Shown piece after piece: positions 1 to 13,429 of a DNA stretch of 64,000 bases. Position 1 is the first letter of the stretch. Every line of letters begins with the position of its first letter. The position numbers were made by a program, and so were the translations under genes. The notes beneath the pieces were generated by a model. It worked only from the letters and a program-made list of their open reading frames with translations, was not told the origin of the DNA and did not search any database. The stretch comes from Anseranas semipalmata. Lineage: Eukaryota > Chordata > Aves > Anseriformes > Anseranatidae. The DNA lies in contig VXAA01001229.1 of the NCBI GenBank assembly GCA_013399115.1, positions 800,760 to 864,759 of the forward strand. Reading direction: 5' to 3'.

Positions 1-1758
1 TTAAGTTTTAGAGTTTTTCTCCCAGAAAGTTTTTGCACCTAGAACCAACTAGAAAGCTGAGAGATGGCAAGAAACTGTGCTGACTAGAGCTGCTGGAAGG
101 GCTCTGTCCTGCACCTCCCATGGAGAGCACTGTGGATAGGTCAGGTATGTTCCTGCAAGGCTGTGTTGGTTCTGAGGCAAAGCATCTCTCTGGCCTTGCA
201 AAGGGCATATGGGAGAGGTTCAGCTCCATACAGAAAATAAAGCAGCTGCTTTCAAACAGAAAATGTGCAAATTAAGGTTGTAACTGGATTTAGCTGTGAG
301 TTTAACCTGCCTTTTGTTTATTTATGTCCCATGTACTTAGTCCTGATCATACTCATTACTGCAAGTGTAGCCCAGGATTGTTTAAAGTCAGAGCCAGGCC
401 AGCTGAACAAGGGCCTTTGAGCAGTGGGGTCTTGTGGCTGCTGTGAGCAGGTTTGGAAGGAACTGTCAGGAGAGCGGGTGAGGCTTGGGCTTGTTGCTGA
501 TTCACACATGCTATTTCAGGATGATCACAGGACAAAAAAGATACTCAACCCACACTTCTGCTTTTTTATTTATTTTGTTATTTTTAATGCATCCTTGCCT
601 GATGTGTTGCCCTGCATCTTAATGTCTCTCCCTTGTTGTAAGTGAATGAAACAAAATCCCTCTGGGCACTCTTGATTCTGCCTGACATTGTCGCTCTGCA
701 AACAGATGGGATAATGCTCTGACTTGTAGGTGCACAAAATACCAGGCCCAGTCACAGAGCAGATACACCCCTTCCTCTGTCAGAGCAATAGCTGGGTGAC
801 CTGATGAGCATCTCTGCAGACAAGGGCTATGGAGAGGCAGCTGAGCTGTTCTGCAACCTGTCTTTAGAGCTGCTCTAAGCAATACCATGAAAGCAACTGG
901 TGTATTTGACCCATCCTGGGTAAGTGGACTCTGGTTTGGGGAGCTTCAAGTGTTGACAGGCATGTGTACTGTTTATTCATCTATTGCAAATGCAAGTACT
1001 TGGACATATTTTGAAGCTTTTTGATTTACTGCAGGTCCGCTCAGTTATGACAAGTGACAGTGTGCTCTTAGCTCTCAGCAAATGCAAGTTAAAACTCATT
1101 GCAGTGCTTTGGCTGGCTGCTGATCCTTGAACGTACATAACTTGCTACTGAATCATTTCATGGTTGCATTGCCATGATCAGCACTTTGGTTTCTGTTTGC
1201 TTAGGAGGCTCTTGGGAGGCCAGCGAATGCTGCAGCAGGCTCACTGCCTCCTGCTTTAAATAAAGTGACATTTGGATTGAGAAGCTCATTTCCTTTTGTG
1301 GGGAAGGAGTTTGCACAGTAAACAAAGAGCAGAGAGAATAGATTCAGACTTCATTTATGTGAAGACATGGAGAAACTGTAGGTTACTGTTCTGCAGTTCC
1401 ATTGTTTGAAATGACAGACTTTGAGGTTTTTATTACATAAGAATCAAACGTCAGGTTCTGAGTCCATATTTAGACAATTGTTCGACTTTAGAAGTATCAA
1501 ATACCCAGAATCTCCCATTGAGGTCAGACAGAATGTTTTTGGGGTGAAGAGAGGATCAAGATGCTCAGTCTATTTTTTTTTTATTTTTTTTTTTATAAAC
1601 AGACTGTCTATAGATGAGGATTCTAACTTTTTGCATGTTAATTTTTGTAGCTATAGTCTGGAAGCAGCTTCCTTTTCTGAGCTGACCTTGGAAAATGTGT
1701 TAGAAGTTTGCTCTGCTCTCCGTCTCAGGAAATGTTATTTGCATCTTAGACTCCCTTT

Positions 1759-1778
1759 TTTCCTTTTTAAAAAGGAAA
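1759..1778. repeat. 20-bp perfect AT-rich palindrome
   Basis: TTTCCTTTTTAAAAAGGAAA is its own reverse complement. It is small and low-complexity, so chance is possible. Confidence 0.9.
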
Positions 1779-1868
1779 GAAAAGAACTAAATCATATAGC
1801 AACAAATTATGAGCTGAGAATTTTATTTCATATTTTAAAGCCAAAATACAAGTTTTTGTATCTGAACC

Positions 1869-1889
1869 TTTTTTTTTTTTTTTTTTTTT
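1869..1889. repeat. Poly-T tract (21 T)
   Basis: Uninterrupted T. Could be the reversed poly-A tail of an old retroinsertion, but no recognisable body lies beside it. Confidence 0.95.
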
Positions 1890-4354
1890 GATGGAGGCAC
1901 TTTAGTACAATGTCCAGGTAGTTCTGTGTTTAACACATAACTTGGTTAGTATAAGTCTGTATAATGCATAACAATAATACTGCCTTTGTACCTTTGCCAT
2001 TGCACGTACCTGGCCCATAAGTGTTAAAACACTTACACATTTTCACAGGAATAGCATGTCAGCTCTCTGGAGAGGTACCTCAGGGATAAATCAGAGCAGT
2101 GGAAAGAAGTTGGCTTGCAGAGATTCCAGCACCATGCCTGTCACTTGGAGCCTGAGCTGCCACATCAGCATCACTTGCAATGGCAAACCCTGGAGGAAAA
2201 GCTGATGCTATGGAGGAAAAGCAGTGGCAGCAGGGCCTTGTGGTATCCAAGGCTCTGGGCAGCAGGTCTCAGGAACGCCCAGAGCCATGACATGCAGAGT
2301 ATATCCTTAAAGCCCTAAGCCACATCCAGGCTGGTGTGATGAGCCATGTTCAGGTAGGGGGACAAATGGGAACATGGCCAACATTGCCTGACACTGTCCA
2401 GATAGCTCTGCTCATGGTCCTCCCATGTGGGGAGGAAGAATAAACCCCAAGGGCCCCTATGACACATCCCAGCATGGATGCTCCATGGGCTTCTGCACCC
2501 TTCTGTGGCTGGTGGGGGAGTGAGACAGCATACCCTGGCCTACCCCTCCTGGTCCTGTGAATGGCTCTAAAACCAGCCAGACAACAGATTGCTGTCTTGT
2601 TTTATCTGTGTCACCATCATTCCACTTGCTTCTTCAGAAGGTCTCATAGTTATTGCATTAAGTCAATGTAAAACCCAGTTTTAAAGAACAAGGAAGAATC
2701 ACATTACCAAGATCTAAGATAGCTACCAAGTGTTCATCTCAGCCAATTAATTCCTGGCCTGTGCTGTGTCTTTGACAAGACAGAGCAGATCTAACAAAGA
2801 ATGTCACCACAAACTAGTATGTTTCAGCAGAGATTTTCCAGAGAATATGTGTTGGAAGAAGTCCAGAGCTGTATAGAAAAAGCATAGCTTAACACTGCTA
2901 GGGATGCTGCATCATTTTGCAGTAGGATGGGAGTGATTTTTTTTTTCCTTATATCGTTTCATCCCAGAATTGCACTGTCACTATCTCACACTTTTTTGGG
3001 CTCTAGGTATTAGGAACTGTGAATATGAAAAAAAAAAATCAGCTGATAAAACCACCTTAGAACGGTTGTTGTAATAAACACTCTCCGGTTTTGTATGACT
3101 CGCTCCAACCCTAGATAGGGTCCAGAGTTGCTCCAGAAATTCTGGGGCATTCTGGTGATCAGAATGAGTTGCTCCCACTTTCAGACTTGGCACATTTTAC
3201 CTAGATGTAGTTACTCCTGCACAGGCTCATACCATAAACCTGCCTGTGGTGGCCTGGCTCCTGGAAAGTCCTTGCTCAGAGTATTCAGAGAAAATCAGTC
3301 ACCAGTGCTGCGGAATTCAGCCCAGCCCAGGAGCTCTGCCTTGCTCTTTCAGGCATGTGAGGAAATGTTCCATTAATATTAATAATAATAAATGATTCAA
3401 GTCTGTTTACTATTAAAGGGAGGATGCTGAAAGGATGAGAATTCCCTCTGAGCCAAATAGATGGCATCATTCACACCTGGGAACATAACATATGCATATA
3501 TTCCAAGCAAAAGGAGAGGATATGAGATGATATCCCTTGGAAGACATTACTTTGGACTGTACAACTGCACTAAACAGCTCCTGCATCCAGCCTGTCACTG
3601 CTGATTGTGCTGCACAGTATTTTGTAAAAGGCCGACAGCCACTTTTTCTGTTACTACTTAATGTGATGGGAAAATTTACCTTCTTTCTGAATTGCCTCAA
3701 TGATTAATTAGCTTTGTTACTAGCTATTTGCATCTTAATTTGAATTTTCCCATTTTAGTTCAGTTTTAAAATTGAAAATGCATCATCATGTAGGCAGGCT
3801 GTGATCATGTCACCCTCCTTCTCATGGATTAACAGATTGCTCAGCACTGTGCTCTTACACTAAAGGTATGCTTCTAGATTGCAAGTAATTTTTGTGGCTC
3901 TCTTGAACCTCTTTCAAGCATTCAGCATCCTGGAATATATGTACATCAGAATGGGAGCTGCTAGATTTTGTTTGCCTGTTTCTCCCCTTTCGTCTCCTTC
4001 AGATTTGTTGAGCAAACCTCTGCTTCACATGCACAGGTGACATTTCTGCATGGATCTCATGTTCAAGTTACCTTGAATTAATCTGTGTGAGAAAAGGTAT
4101 CAGAGCATGAGCTGAGTCACTTGTATGCACAGCAAGGAGCCATCTTGTTTTCTGAGGAATTTCCACTGAAAAGGGACATTTAAAAGCAGGATCTGAGGCC
4201 AACAATGAGGTTTCAAACCACGCCAACACAAGGTCTGGGTTTGCTGCATTCTAGACAGCATCTGTCACACCTTGTGAGGGTGGCTGGAAAGCACCATGCC
4301 CTCAAACCAGAGCAAGCCACCAGCAGTCAACAATGTGTGACTTTTTTTTTTTTT

Positions 4355-4373
4355 NNNNNNNNNNNNNNNNNNN
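4355..4373. other. Assembly gap (19 N) within a poly-T tract
   Basis: Thirteen T (4,342-4,354) precede and four T follow the N run, so the gap is most likely an unresolved homopolymer. Confidence 0.98.
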
Positions 4374-5056
4374 TTTTGTCCCATTACCCAAGGAAATATT
4401 TCAGAACAAAGAAACTTACCCAGGTCTAACAAATCATCTGCCTTCAGCATCATTTGTCAGCTACTCAGTCATTTGCCTTCTTTACTAACAGCCTGTTCTC
4501 AGTTATGCGTGTGATGGAGCTGGTCAGGCAGCCCGCACCCACATCGGCTACCCACACCACAAAGCACTCACTGGTGAGCTTGTCCGTGCCGGGCTCAGAC
4601 CCCTGGGACATATGGAAATGGGAAGGGAGTGACTGCCCTGTGCTGAATGGGGCTCATGCATCAGCCTCTGTTATTTCTTTCCTGGATTTTGGGAATTAGA
4701 AAAGCTGATTGGATACTTTGTTAGTCTCCTTGCTGTCTAATGAAGGCAGATGGAGAGGGTTAACTGGAAAGGAGACACTTTCAGTCATTTCCAACAGCCA
4801 GTGCTCTTGAGGGAAAATTAAACTAGTTGAGAGGTTGTTTCAGGAAAGTTTCAGGAAAATGGCTCTGCTGAGATTAAAAAAAATCTCAGCTATTCAACAG
4901 CATATTTTAAAGCTTTTCTGTTCATTAGTGAGAAGACAACTATACTGGCATCTGCAGGATTAGTTAACACTGATCTTCAAACACTACTAAATTTCATTTT
5001 ACTCTTTAGCAAAACTCTATAGGAAATACATTTTGTGGTAGAATGGTACCTTCCTT

Positions 5057-5136
5057 ATTTTTGTTTTGTTTTGTTTTTTGGTTTTTTTTTGTTTGTTTTG
5101 TTTTGTTTGTTTGATTGATTGATTGTTTGTTTTTTA
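5057..5136. repeat. TTTG/TTTTG simple repeat with GATT run
   Basis: Repeated TTTTG and TTTG units grade into (GATT)3 at about 5,112-5,124. A simple repeat, possibly the tail of an unrecognisable retroelement. Confidence 0.85.
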
Positions 5137-6412
5137 CAATACTTCAGCTCAGTTTTAGGATAAATTCCACTATGATAGCATTTCTTCCTTTGCACTCTTG
5201 AGGTCATAGAGATGGAAATTCAGGCCTTTAGCAGCCCAGACTGAACCCTCACCAGGCTTACTCATGGAGTAAATGAGAAAAGGAGTTTTTTCTTCAGACA
5301 AAGTCTGTGTGGGGGCAAGAAGCCAGGAGCATGCGGATGTGGGCAGAGCTGAGTGTGATTGTAAATTCAAAGCTCACATCTATATAGCTGCAGAACAGAG
5401 TTACACAGCAAAGATTCTCCCCACTTGCAGATGCCAAGATGAGATATGCCCATGAAAGCTTAATGCTCAAGCCTGACCCTGAATTTGTGAATAAAATGTG
5501 ATAGCTGGAAAGATTTACAGCAGCAGCCAGAATTAGGAAGGCAGCAAGCTTGTCTATGCCTCTAGGCAGAGGTGAGCAATCCTTTGTAACCAGAGGGCAA
5601 GGACAAGGCATCTCTGCCAGCCTGAACCCAGCCTGATCAGGGGCTATTCAGGCCTTGGAGAGCCCTTGTGGCCAGTTCCACAGCTGCATGCTTCTCCTCC
5701 ATGGGGAAGTGCTGGGGTCAGGTGAGAAAAACCTTCTGGGTAGGAGCAAAACAGTTGCTAATCCCAAGAGATGCATGTGGGGCACGACGGGGAGAAAGAG
5801 AGAGCAGCTCTGTCTTTGTGCCCTAAACTTTATGTGGAATGAGGAAAGTGTGCAAAGGTGTTAGTCATTCTTCGAGGTAACAAACTGGGTGGTTACAAAC
5901 ATCTGGTAAGAATAGGAAAAACTGGAACACTTTCATTGCATTAAGCTAAACTCAGACAGTTTGTATTGCAAAGAGTACTTCTGATATTGCCTTTTTTTTT
6001 TTTCTTTCCCAACAGCATAACACAGTTTGTTCTCAGACTGGCAGCCACAGAAGAGTCCTTGATGTTTTCTAGTCATTTCCAGCAATACAGGTGGATCTAG
6101 CAGCACTGCAGGATGTATTATCTTTATTTCCTGGAGGACAACACTCTCCTTGGTAAGAAATGCTCTTTATAGTACACCGTATTCCAGCAACCAAGACTTA
6201 CGACATCACCGCAAAAGAAATAGCTAGATGGTGTGGTATATACTGGAAGTGCTTCCCTGGTGTAAATAGGTGCTCCTTCATTGCCTCAAGCAAAGTTTTT
6301 CTCATTTACAGAAGATGAATACTTGGCCTTTCTTGTACTTTCATACTACAAAGAGACTCCTGACCCAATATCATGGTTAAATTTTGTACAACTAGCACTG
6401 AAGCTTATCTTG

Positions 6413-6429
6413 AAAAAAAAAAAAAAAAA
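6413..6429. repeat. Poly-A tract (17 A)
   Basis: Uninterrupted A with no recognisable retroelement body to its left. Confidence 0.95.
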
Positions 6430-9400
6430 GTGGGGGAGTCTGAGCTGATAGAAAAACATGGTGCTTGCAGAAAGTCCAGTTGATTTAATAGCAGTTAGTC
6501 TCAAACCTGGGGTAGGTCTTAGTTCTGACCATACAAAACTACTATGAACACTCAGATATGAACAAGGAATACAGCAGGTTTGGGACTTTCATTTGACTCA
6601 GATCACTCCCACTGCTTACATTGATAGTATATGAGCAATTGGCCTGACCTAATGCTGCAAAATGTTCACTTGACATGATACGTTCAACTAAGTAATTCAC
6701 CTTGTCTTGTTCAATTTGTGCAAACATTCATGCAAGCAGGGTTTTGCTAGCATTAATGTTTGCAGCGGCTGCTCTTCTGACAAATCAGGGTGCTTGTGAG
6801 ACAGAAGGGATGATGGTTATTAGATGTCTTCAGTGTAAATGGGGTCAGACTGTTCCACGTTCACTCCATGCTTGGCTGCTCACTTCTCTTTGCACCCAGA
6901 AGCTTCCCATCCAGGGACAGGCCAGTCCAAGCAAACAGCTCACAAACAACTCACTGTCTGAAATACACACAGGCTTTTTACTGAACAGTTACCGACAACA
7001 AATACATCAATAACAAAATACATGTTCATTTGTGGATAACTCACAGGCAGAGAAAAGCTGGCCTTATGTGGCCTGGTAAATTGTTTGCAATGAATAATTC
7101 AACCAGTCAAAGTGCATTTGCTAATAAAAGAGAATGGGAAGGGAGATGTGCTAGCGGCAGCAATGTGTTGTCAAGCCAAGTTGAAAATGAAAGCAAGAAG
7201 TAGGGCACTTTGCTGCTTTCCCTCTCTCCCCTGCATTAATACCCAAGAAAGTTTAGGCCCTTTGAAAGCATGAGAGCTTTGTACTCCAGCAGGAAACTCC
7301 ACAAACAAAAGAGAGGGCGAAGGTGTCATTCTGTTCATTCCTTGGGATTCCGGAGCATGCACAAGCACATCATTTTTGATATTGCACATTTCTACTGAGA
7401 TGGTGCCCAACGGGTCCGTTCAGGCTGAGCACTAGGAAGAGGTACAGCTCCTGCTGAAGCCATGGATGCTGGTGGTGACCTGTGAGCACGATGGCTGTGC
7501 ACACCATCAGCTAGTGAGTCATGCTCTCTCTGCAGCTGTCAAGCTTAAGACCAGCAGTAGGACTATGCAAACACTAACTGACTTCAAACAGGCTCGAAAG
7601 AAATTTAGGAGCAGCTGGTGATTAAGAGGATGAGATTATCACAACAGGTTCCTTACTCCCCTGCGTGACATCATCAGCAAGGCGCAGCACGCTGCCCACC
7701 AGCTGAATTGGCCAAGGCCATTGTTAGCATCAGGGCTGCTGCATGTTTCCAAGGCAGTGCTGGTCAAGGCATGGCCTTTGCTTGGAAATGACTATTAGCA
7801 AATCCGGCTGGGCATCTGCATGCTTGCAGTGCTGAGGGTGGTGGCATGTCCTTTTTGCTCTCCATGCCGAAAGTGATTTATGATTTTATCCCTTTTATGT
7901 GCCATGGTGAGCAAGCCAGCTGGGCCATGGGAAATATCACGATTCTGTAGCAGAGGAATGCTGCTACCTTCATCACATGCTGGACTGTATGCTTTGAGAG
8001 GAGGATTTTGGTACACACACAGAGGTGTGATATGGGGCAGAGAGCTCTCTCCATAGAGAGTGGTATTGTTAGGTATTTTTCCCTAGCTGAGCCTCAGTTT
8101 TCTTATCTGTTCTAGGGGCACAAGGGGTATTAACCTCATTGGTAAAGAGTTTGAGATCTACTGGGGAAATCCCCTTGATAAGATGAGAGGTTGTTATTAA
8201 AACATTTTAAATTCTTCCGTGACCATTTTCAAACCCTGTTTTGCAACATAGTGGAAAAAATGCTTTTTAATGACTCCTTCTTCTCTTGGCTGCTCTGTTG
8301 CAGCCCTGGTTGCTTGCTTTAATACTCTCCCCCCTTGTGTTCCAGTCTCCTTCTGTAACCCACCACCGCTGCTCACTGTTACCTACATACTCCCATGGGC
8401 CACCTAACCAGGCACTTGGATGGCTCAATTTTTCCTAGAATAGGAAAAGAACAAAATATCCCTTGGGAAAAGGCCTCTTCTCCACTTCTCATCCTGATAC
8501 CTGGTAATGGCCAGACCAATTCTGCTTGCCTTGTCCAGGCAGACACCACTTTGGTGTTCCTGAGTGCCACAGCCCTCCCACAGCTGATGGCACAGTTTGG
8601 CACATGAGATCTCAGCTGGGTAATATGGAGGGTAACACTGTTGGCTGTCCTGGGCAGAGGATGCATATATGTCTGTCCAATGAGTAATGCACTGTGTGCA
8701 TGGCGGGGTGTGTTAATTCTCTATTTTATGAGGGTTGGCAGTGTTTGCTGACTTCCTCTCCTGCGGAGATGAGAGTGGAAGCACCGTGCCTCCTCATCAG
8801 AGCCAGCCTCTGACCACTGCTGCTGTTTGTTATCCACATGCCAGAGACCGAGACTAAGAGTGGTTATTACATACGTTATTCAAGGGAAACAGAAATTTCA
8901 TTAAACAGAGTGTGGTGAAAGAGCTCATCAAAGCATAGCTTTTCTCAAATGCATCTGAAAGATTTTAGTGCACTGATGGGATATCTGAAATGCTTCTGAA
9001 TTTACCATATGTATTTCTTTTCTTACAGGAGCCGGTCCTTTTTCTTGCAGGGCACAGAGATTGAAAGCACTTAAGAGCAACAAAAGAAGGCTAGGTCATG
9101 TGGTGACCGAATGCAGGTTGCTGTTGCAAGAGCCAGGAATAACAAACCACTTTTGAAACAGAATCATCAGGTGAGCAAAGGGACATCAGCCTTGCGTGCT
9201 AACACCAGGCTGGCAATTTCACTGCCTCCAGGAGCTGGGCAGCAGATTCCAGCTCATGCCTTGCGAGGGTCTGTGTCTCACCAGCCCCATTTGGGGCCAC
9301 CCCTGACCTTGCTGCACAAGGCACGGTACCAGCCCAGAGCACTGGGCTGCTCAGCTCCCTCCCCCTGCAACATCCCCTTTCCCCAGCTGCCTTTCCACAC

Positions 9401-12400
9401 TGCTGTGCACCTTGCAGACAGATGGGGGTCAAGGTGATCTGCCAGAGCAAGATTTCAAGCCTTGTTATGGTGCATTTATTCTCAGTCAGGATTTACGTAC
9501 CCGGCATGCTCATTGCTTGGCCTCTGCTTCCACTGTTGCCATTAAAATTAAGGGACCTGCGAGGGTGACAGCAAAGAAAAGAGCACTCAGCAGCTATTAC
9601 ACTGGCTAAGGAAGAAACCTATGGCAGGACAGCACATTCCCTCCAGGCTTGCGAAATATCCTGTTTCTATCTTGCTGTGGTGGCAGTGGCTGCAGAGCTG
9701 ATGCCCAGCGGGTAAGCCTGCCACAGCCATGTGCCAGGGCTGCCTGCAGGACGAGTACACGATGTTCCCCCACGCTGTGCTCCGACACCACCTCTGCTCT
9801 GCTATTTCCTTCCATTAACCCTGCAGCAATACCCCAGCTGGAAGCAACTCCGTCACACCCAGCCTGGCCAATGTGTTCAGGACTGCTAGCACCTAATGCT
9901 TTTCCTGATTTTTCCTCTGAACACTCCCAGCTTTGCATCTGATTGCGTCTGAAGAGGACTCTAATGTGTTTTGCAGAGATGCTCTCCTCCTTGGCGGCCC
10001 CTTGCCCGCACCAGAGAGCTACCACGGGACAGAGGGCAGAGCAGGATTTGTCTGAATGCACAGCACTTGAATGCTTACGAGCTCAGTGGAAAAAATGTCA
10101 AACTGTGGGAAGCAATGATCTCTCAATAACCACCAAAAAGTGTGGAGTCAGACATTTAAAAGCAGACTTGGCAGAAAAACAAAGAGAAACTCTGCATGAA
10201 CAAATCCAAAAACAACAACAAAAGTTTTCCTTTACCCCTCTTGGGTTAGAGCACTGCCTTTCCGTAACATCAGCCTGTCTTACTGTCTCTTTCTCACAAG
10301 CACCCCATCTACTCCTGCCTAAAATGTGTTCAGAAAGCAAAACAACTCTGCAGGGGCAACATTAACTGATTTGCAGATTTTTACCACAATGCAAGAGAAG
10401 AAAGAAGGAAAAAGCCAGCCATGAGATGGCACACAGCACAGGGTCCATCACCCGCAAAGCAGCTGAGGAACAGCAGGAGCAGCACTGTGCTGCAGGCACA
10501 TCCTCAGCAGCTCCTATTGCAACAGATTGGCTCTGAACTGGGGGAACTGGGAAGCAGCGGTGACTGTGTGCACAGGTATATGTGGGACTGGGTCAGGGAT
10601 GGTTGCTTATTCCTAACCCGAAAGAGCTCTGGGACGTGGAGAGTAAATCTAGAGCGTGAAGGGGAGATGGCTGCTCAGGGAACGGTGAAGGAAAGGCATT
10701 TGGGAAACTGTTACTCAGTTGAGCTTAGTTTAGTAACTTGTAATCATAGCACGTCACAAATGATACAGGGCATCGCTTCATGAATAGCTTGTCTTTAGCT
10801 CCTAGCCCAGACTGGATGGGGTTTGGTCTCCTAAGTATACATATTTGGCAAGGAGGGATAGCTTGCCTCCTGCCATGCTTTCATAGAAGCATGAAAATGA
10901 GGATCCAGTTTGCTTCTAGGGTTTGAAAGGTTTCATCATACATTTCTGCCCTTGTTTCCCCAAAAGATATGTGTATAATTTTATACAGAATTATAATTCA
11001 GTGTAAGGCACTCACTATATTCCCCCTCCATGTATGTTTATAAAGTTGCAATGAGGTGGCTCGACCATGGTATGATTTTGCCTACAGCGGCCAAAAAGCT
11101 GCTCCTGGAACCAAAACCTCTGATGCACAGAGGGGCAAGGTAGAACTGTGTGGCTGGCAGCAAAGTCACTGCAGTGTGAATTAGAGGGAGGTGAACGGCA
11201 GAGAACAGCACATTTCAGTGCAATCTTCTGTCAGAGCAAAGGTGGTGCTGTCCAGTGTGTCTGCATGTTTATCTGCTCCCGTCCCCTTCCCCAGTGTCTC
11301 TCCCAGTCGTTATTTCTGCACGTTATCTCCTTGGGCCATGTGTCAGCAGGGAACGACGCTTGGTTTCCCTGCTCGGTGGGACCAGGCATGCATCCTGCCA
11401 ACCCCTTCCCCCAGTGCATTGTCTTCCCATGCCAGCCAGTAACAGGGCAAATATCTTATGAATAATACAAAACTTACCAGCACACATCCCAAAAACCACA
11501 CTGCTCTTTCTTCAGAAGTACTCTAGACCTGGACTACTTTGGGAGAAGAATATTCTCCTATGAACTACTGCCCCTCCCAAAAACTGCTCCTTTGAGCGAC
11601 TTCCTGAAATATCCACACAGCTCCAGGAAAAGCTCCAGAAGTCCGAATTAGAGAGGTTTGCTCTGCAGTCAGGACTTCAAACATTGCCATTTAGCAGCCT
11701 TCTGAAATAGAGTATTTCAGTGTCTTTTGCTCTTTGCACAATAGCAGTAATACGAAGAACTCTCACAAACACAGCTGGTCTAAATAACTATGTGTATGAA
11801 ATATAAACAGACTTCTTGGGCTGGGTACATACATCCTGCTGCTCTGGATGATTTCTAAACACAGAACACAGTGAGCATCAATTGACAACTCATAAACTAT
11901 TGAAAAGCGATGCTAAGCTATTTCTGTACCCTGAAAGTACGCACTGTCTGGAGAAAATGTGAAGGGATAGTTTTAGTTTGTAGCTCAGACTTAGTGAAAG
12001 GATTGAGAGGTTGAGTACATTTAAAAATATCTTGGCCTACAGTTTCTTTTCTTTTTTTCTGGAATACCTGTTAAGTAGCAACTTAACAATGTACTAACGC
12101 AAACGTGCAAACATCTCAAGCTCAGCAATGCTCAGTGAATTCTTTCTTAAGAGGGAGAAAATGGAGACGAGCTATAGCTCTAAATTTGGGGCAGCGCTAT
12201 CTCTCTGCTGTCTTTTCAACCCTCCATGCACTCATTCACTGTGCCATGGCTGCAGCTGCCTGCAGAGCCAGAAGGCTGCTGGGTGGCAGCAAGCTGTGTG
12301 CCTCAGGCGGTGTGTGCTCTGAGTCTTGGACTTCTGCATGACCCATATGTATGACCCAAAAATTAGAGCACTGCTCCCAGAAGATCAGCCCTGAGCCACT

Positions 12401-12894
12401 TCTGACAGGAGTTAATATATGGCACGAGATCTGTTGAAGGACAGAGGACAACAGGCTCATTTATCAGCCTGTCCAAAGCAGTTATCTTATGGATGTGTTT
12501 CGGCATCTCAACTATTTTGCAAGCTGCTGCCTCATGCAACTCTGAATTCCTCTACTAAATTCCTTCAGACACTACCATGGTGGCCTCACTTTGGGTAAGG
12601 AAGCCACATAAGGCTTGATTACTGTCATGCTGTAAGCCTGGCGCTGCTGCACACACCAAAACCCTAGGGAGGAACTCTGCACCTCATCTTGATGGTGTTG
12701 TTGACACCAAAGCCAAAAACTGTATGTGGCCATGAAATGAGCTAAGTGAAGGGTTTATGTAATTTCTTTCTTTCTTGGAACAGGGAGGGAAAGATATATG
12801 TATTATAACTATATTTATTAGTGAACAATTTTTGTGATTTATTTCTCTTTCCTCCAAAAATGCATGTATCACAGTTCTTTGACAGTTCAGACAC

Positions 12895-12930
12895 TATTTG
12901 ATTCTTAAATATGATTATTTGATTCTTAAA
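12895..12930. repeat. 15-bp tandem duplication, 21-bp period
   Basis: TATTTGATTCTTAAA is present exactly at 12,895-12,909 and 12,916-12,930. A local slippage duplication in AT-rich non-coding DNA. Confidence 0.85.
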
Positions 12931-13384
12931 AACATGGTGGCAGGCAGAGATGTTCAAAATGCAGTAAAAATGATAAATCCTTTGATTCATATAATATGCA
13001 CAGAAAATTTAAGGATTTTATAATGCCACACAAGTAAGAAGAACTCTAGATATCCACTCGCATACTAGATACCCCCGGATCTACTGACTTCACTAGATCT
13101 ACAGATATATTGGACTCTATAGTTGGGGAAATTAGCTTTCTTTTTAGTAATATAGAATCTAACAAGAAATAAAAGGGGATGTGGAAATTCTGATAAGGAA
13201 GAAATCACTGTTGCAGTGGTGAAGTCCCTGTAAAGCATCACCTGCTTTCAGACACCAGGATCAGCAAAAACAAGGAGAATACTGGAACAGCATTAATGAT
13301 ACTTTTCTATGTAAGGTTTCACAAAAACAGCATAGTGGAAAAACACGCATTTCCTGAAGATGTGCCAAATTAGTGCTGGGACAC

Positions 13385-13429
13385 GCATGGTACATGGTCA
13401 CACATTCCTGGTGTGACCATGTACCATGC
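13385..13429. repeat. Perfect 19-bp inverted repeat with 7-nt loop (hairpin)
   Basis: The arm GCATGGTACATGGTCACAC at 13,385-13,403 is exactly reverse-complemented at 13,411-13,429, separated by ATTCCTG. Weak outer pairing (TGGG with CCCA, TGCCA with TGGCA at 13,363-13,367 and 13,443-13,447) could extend it to about 85 nt with internal loops. It lies in non-coding DNA. It could be a miRNA-like or other hairpin RNA, or a quasi-palindrome made by template switching. Confidence 0.95.

Larger units (their letters stand above)
1..13384. other. Non-coding flank without recognisable exons
   Basis: I found no open frame that resembles a known protein and no exon with convincing splice sites plus coding content. 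The segment holds ordinary mixed-composition DNA, poly-T tracts (1,572-1,595; 1,869-1,889; 5,992-6,003), a poly-A tract (6,413-6,429), a TTTG-rich simple repeat (5,057-5,136), a small gap at 4,355 and a 20-bp AT-rich palindrome at 1,759-1,778. The longest open frame (near 1.4-1.9 kb) is built on poly-T translated as Phe and is not credible. Confidence 0.6.

Noticed and set aside
1421..1891. 156-residue open frame near the left end
   Set aside because: Contains two poly-Phe stretches from poly-T tracts and ends inside one; no similarity recognised.
4867..4890. Nine-bp inverted repeat (GCTGAGATT/AATCTCAGC) with A-rich loop
   Set aside because: Stems of this length at short spacing are expected a few times by chance in 64 kb.
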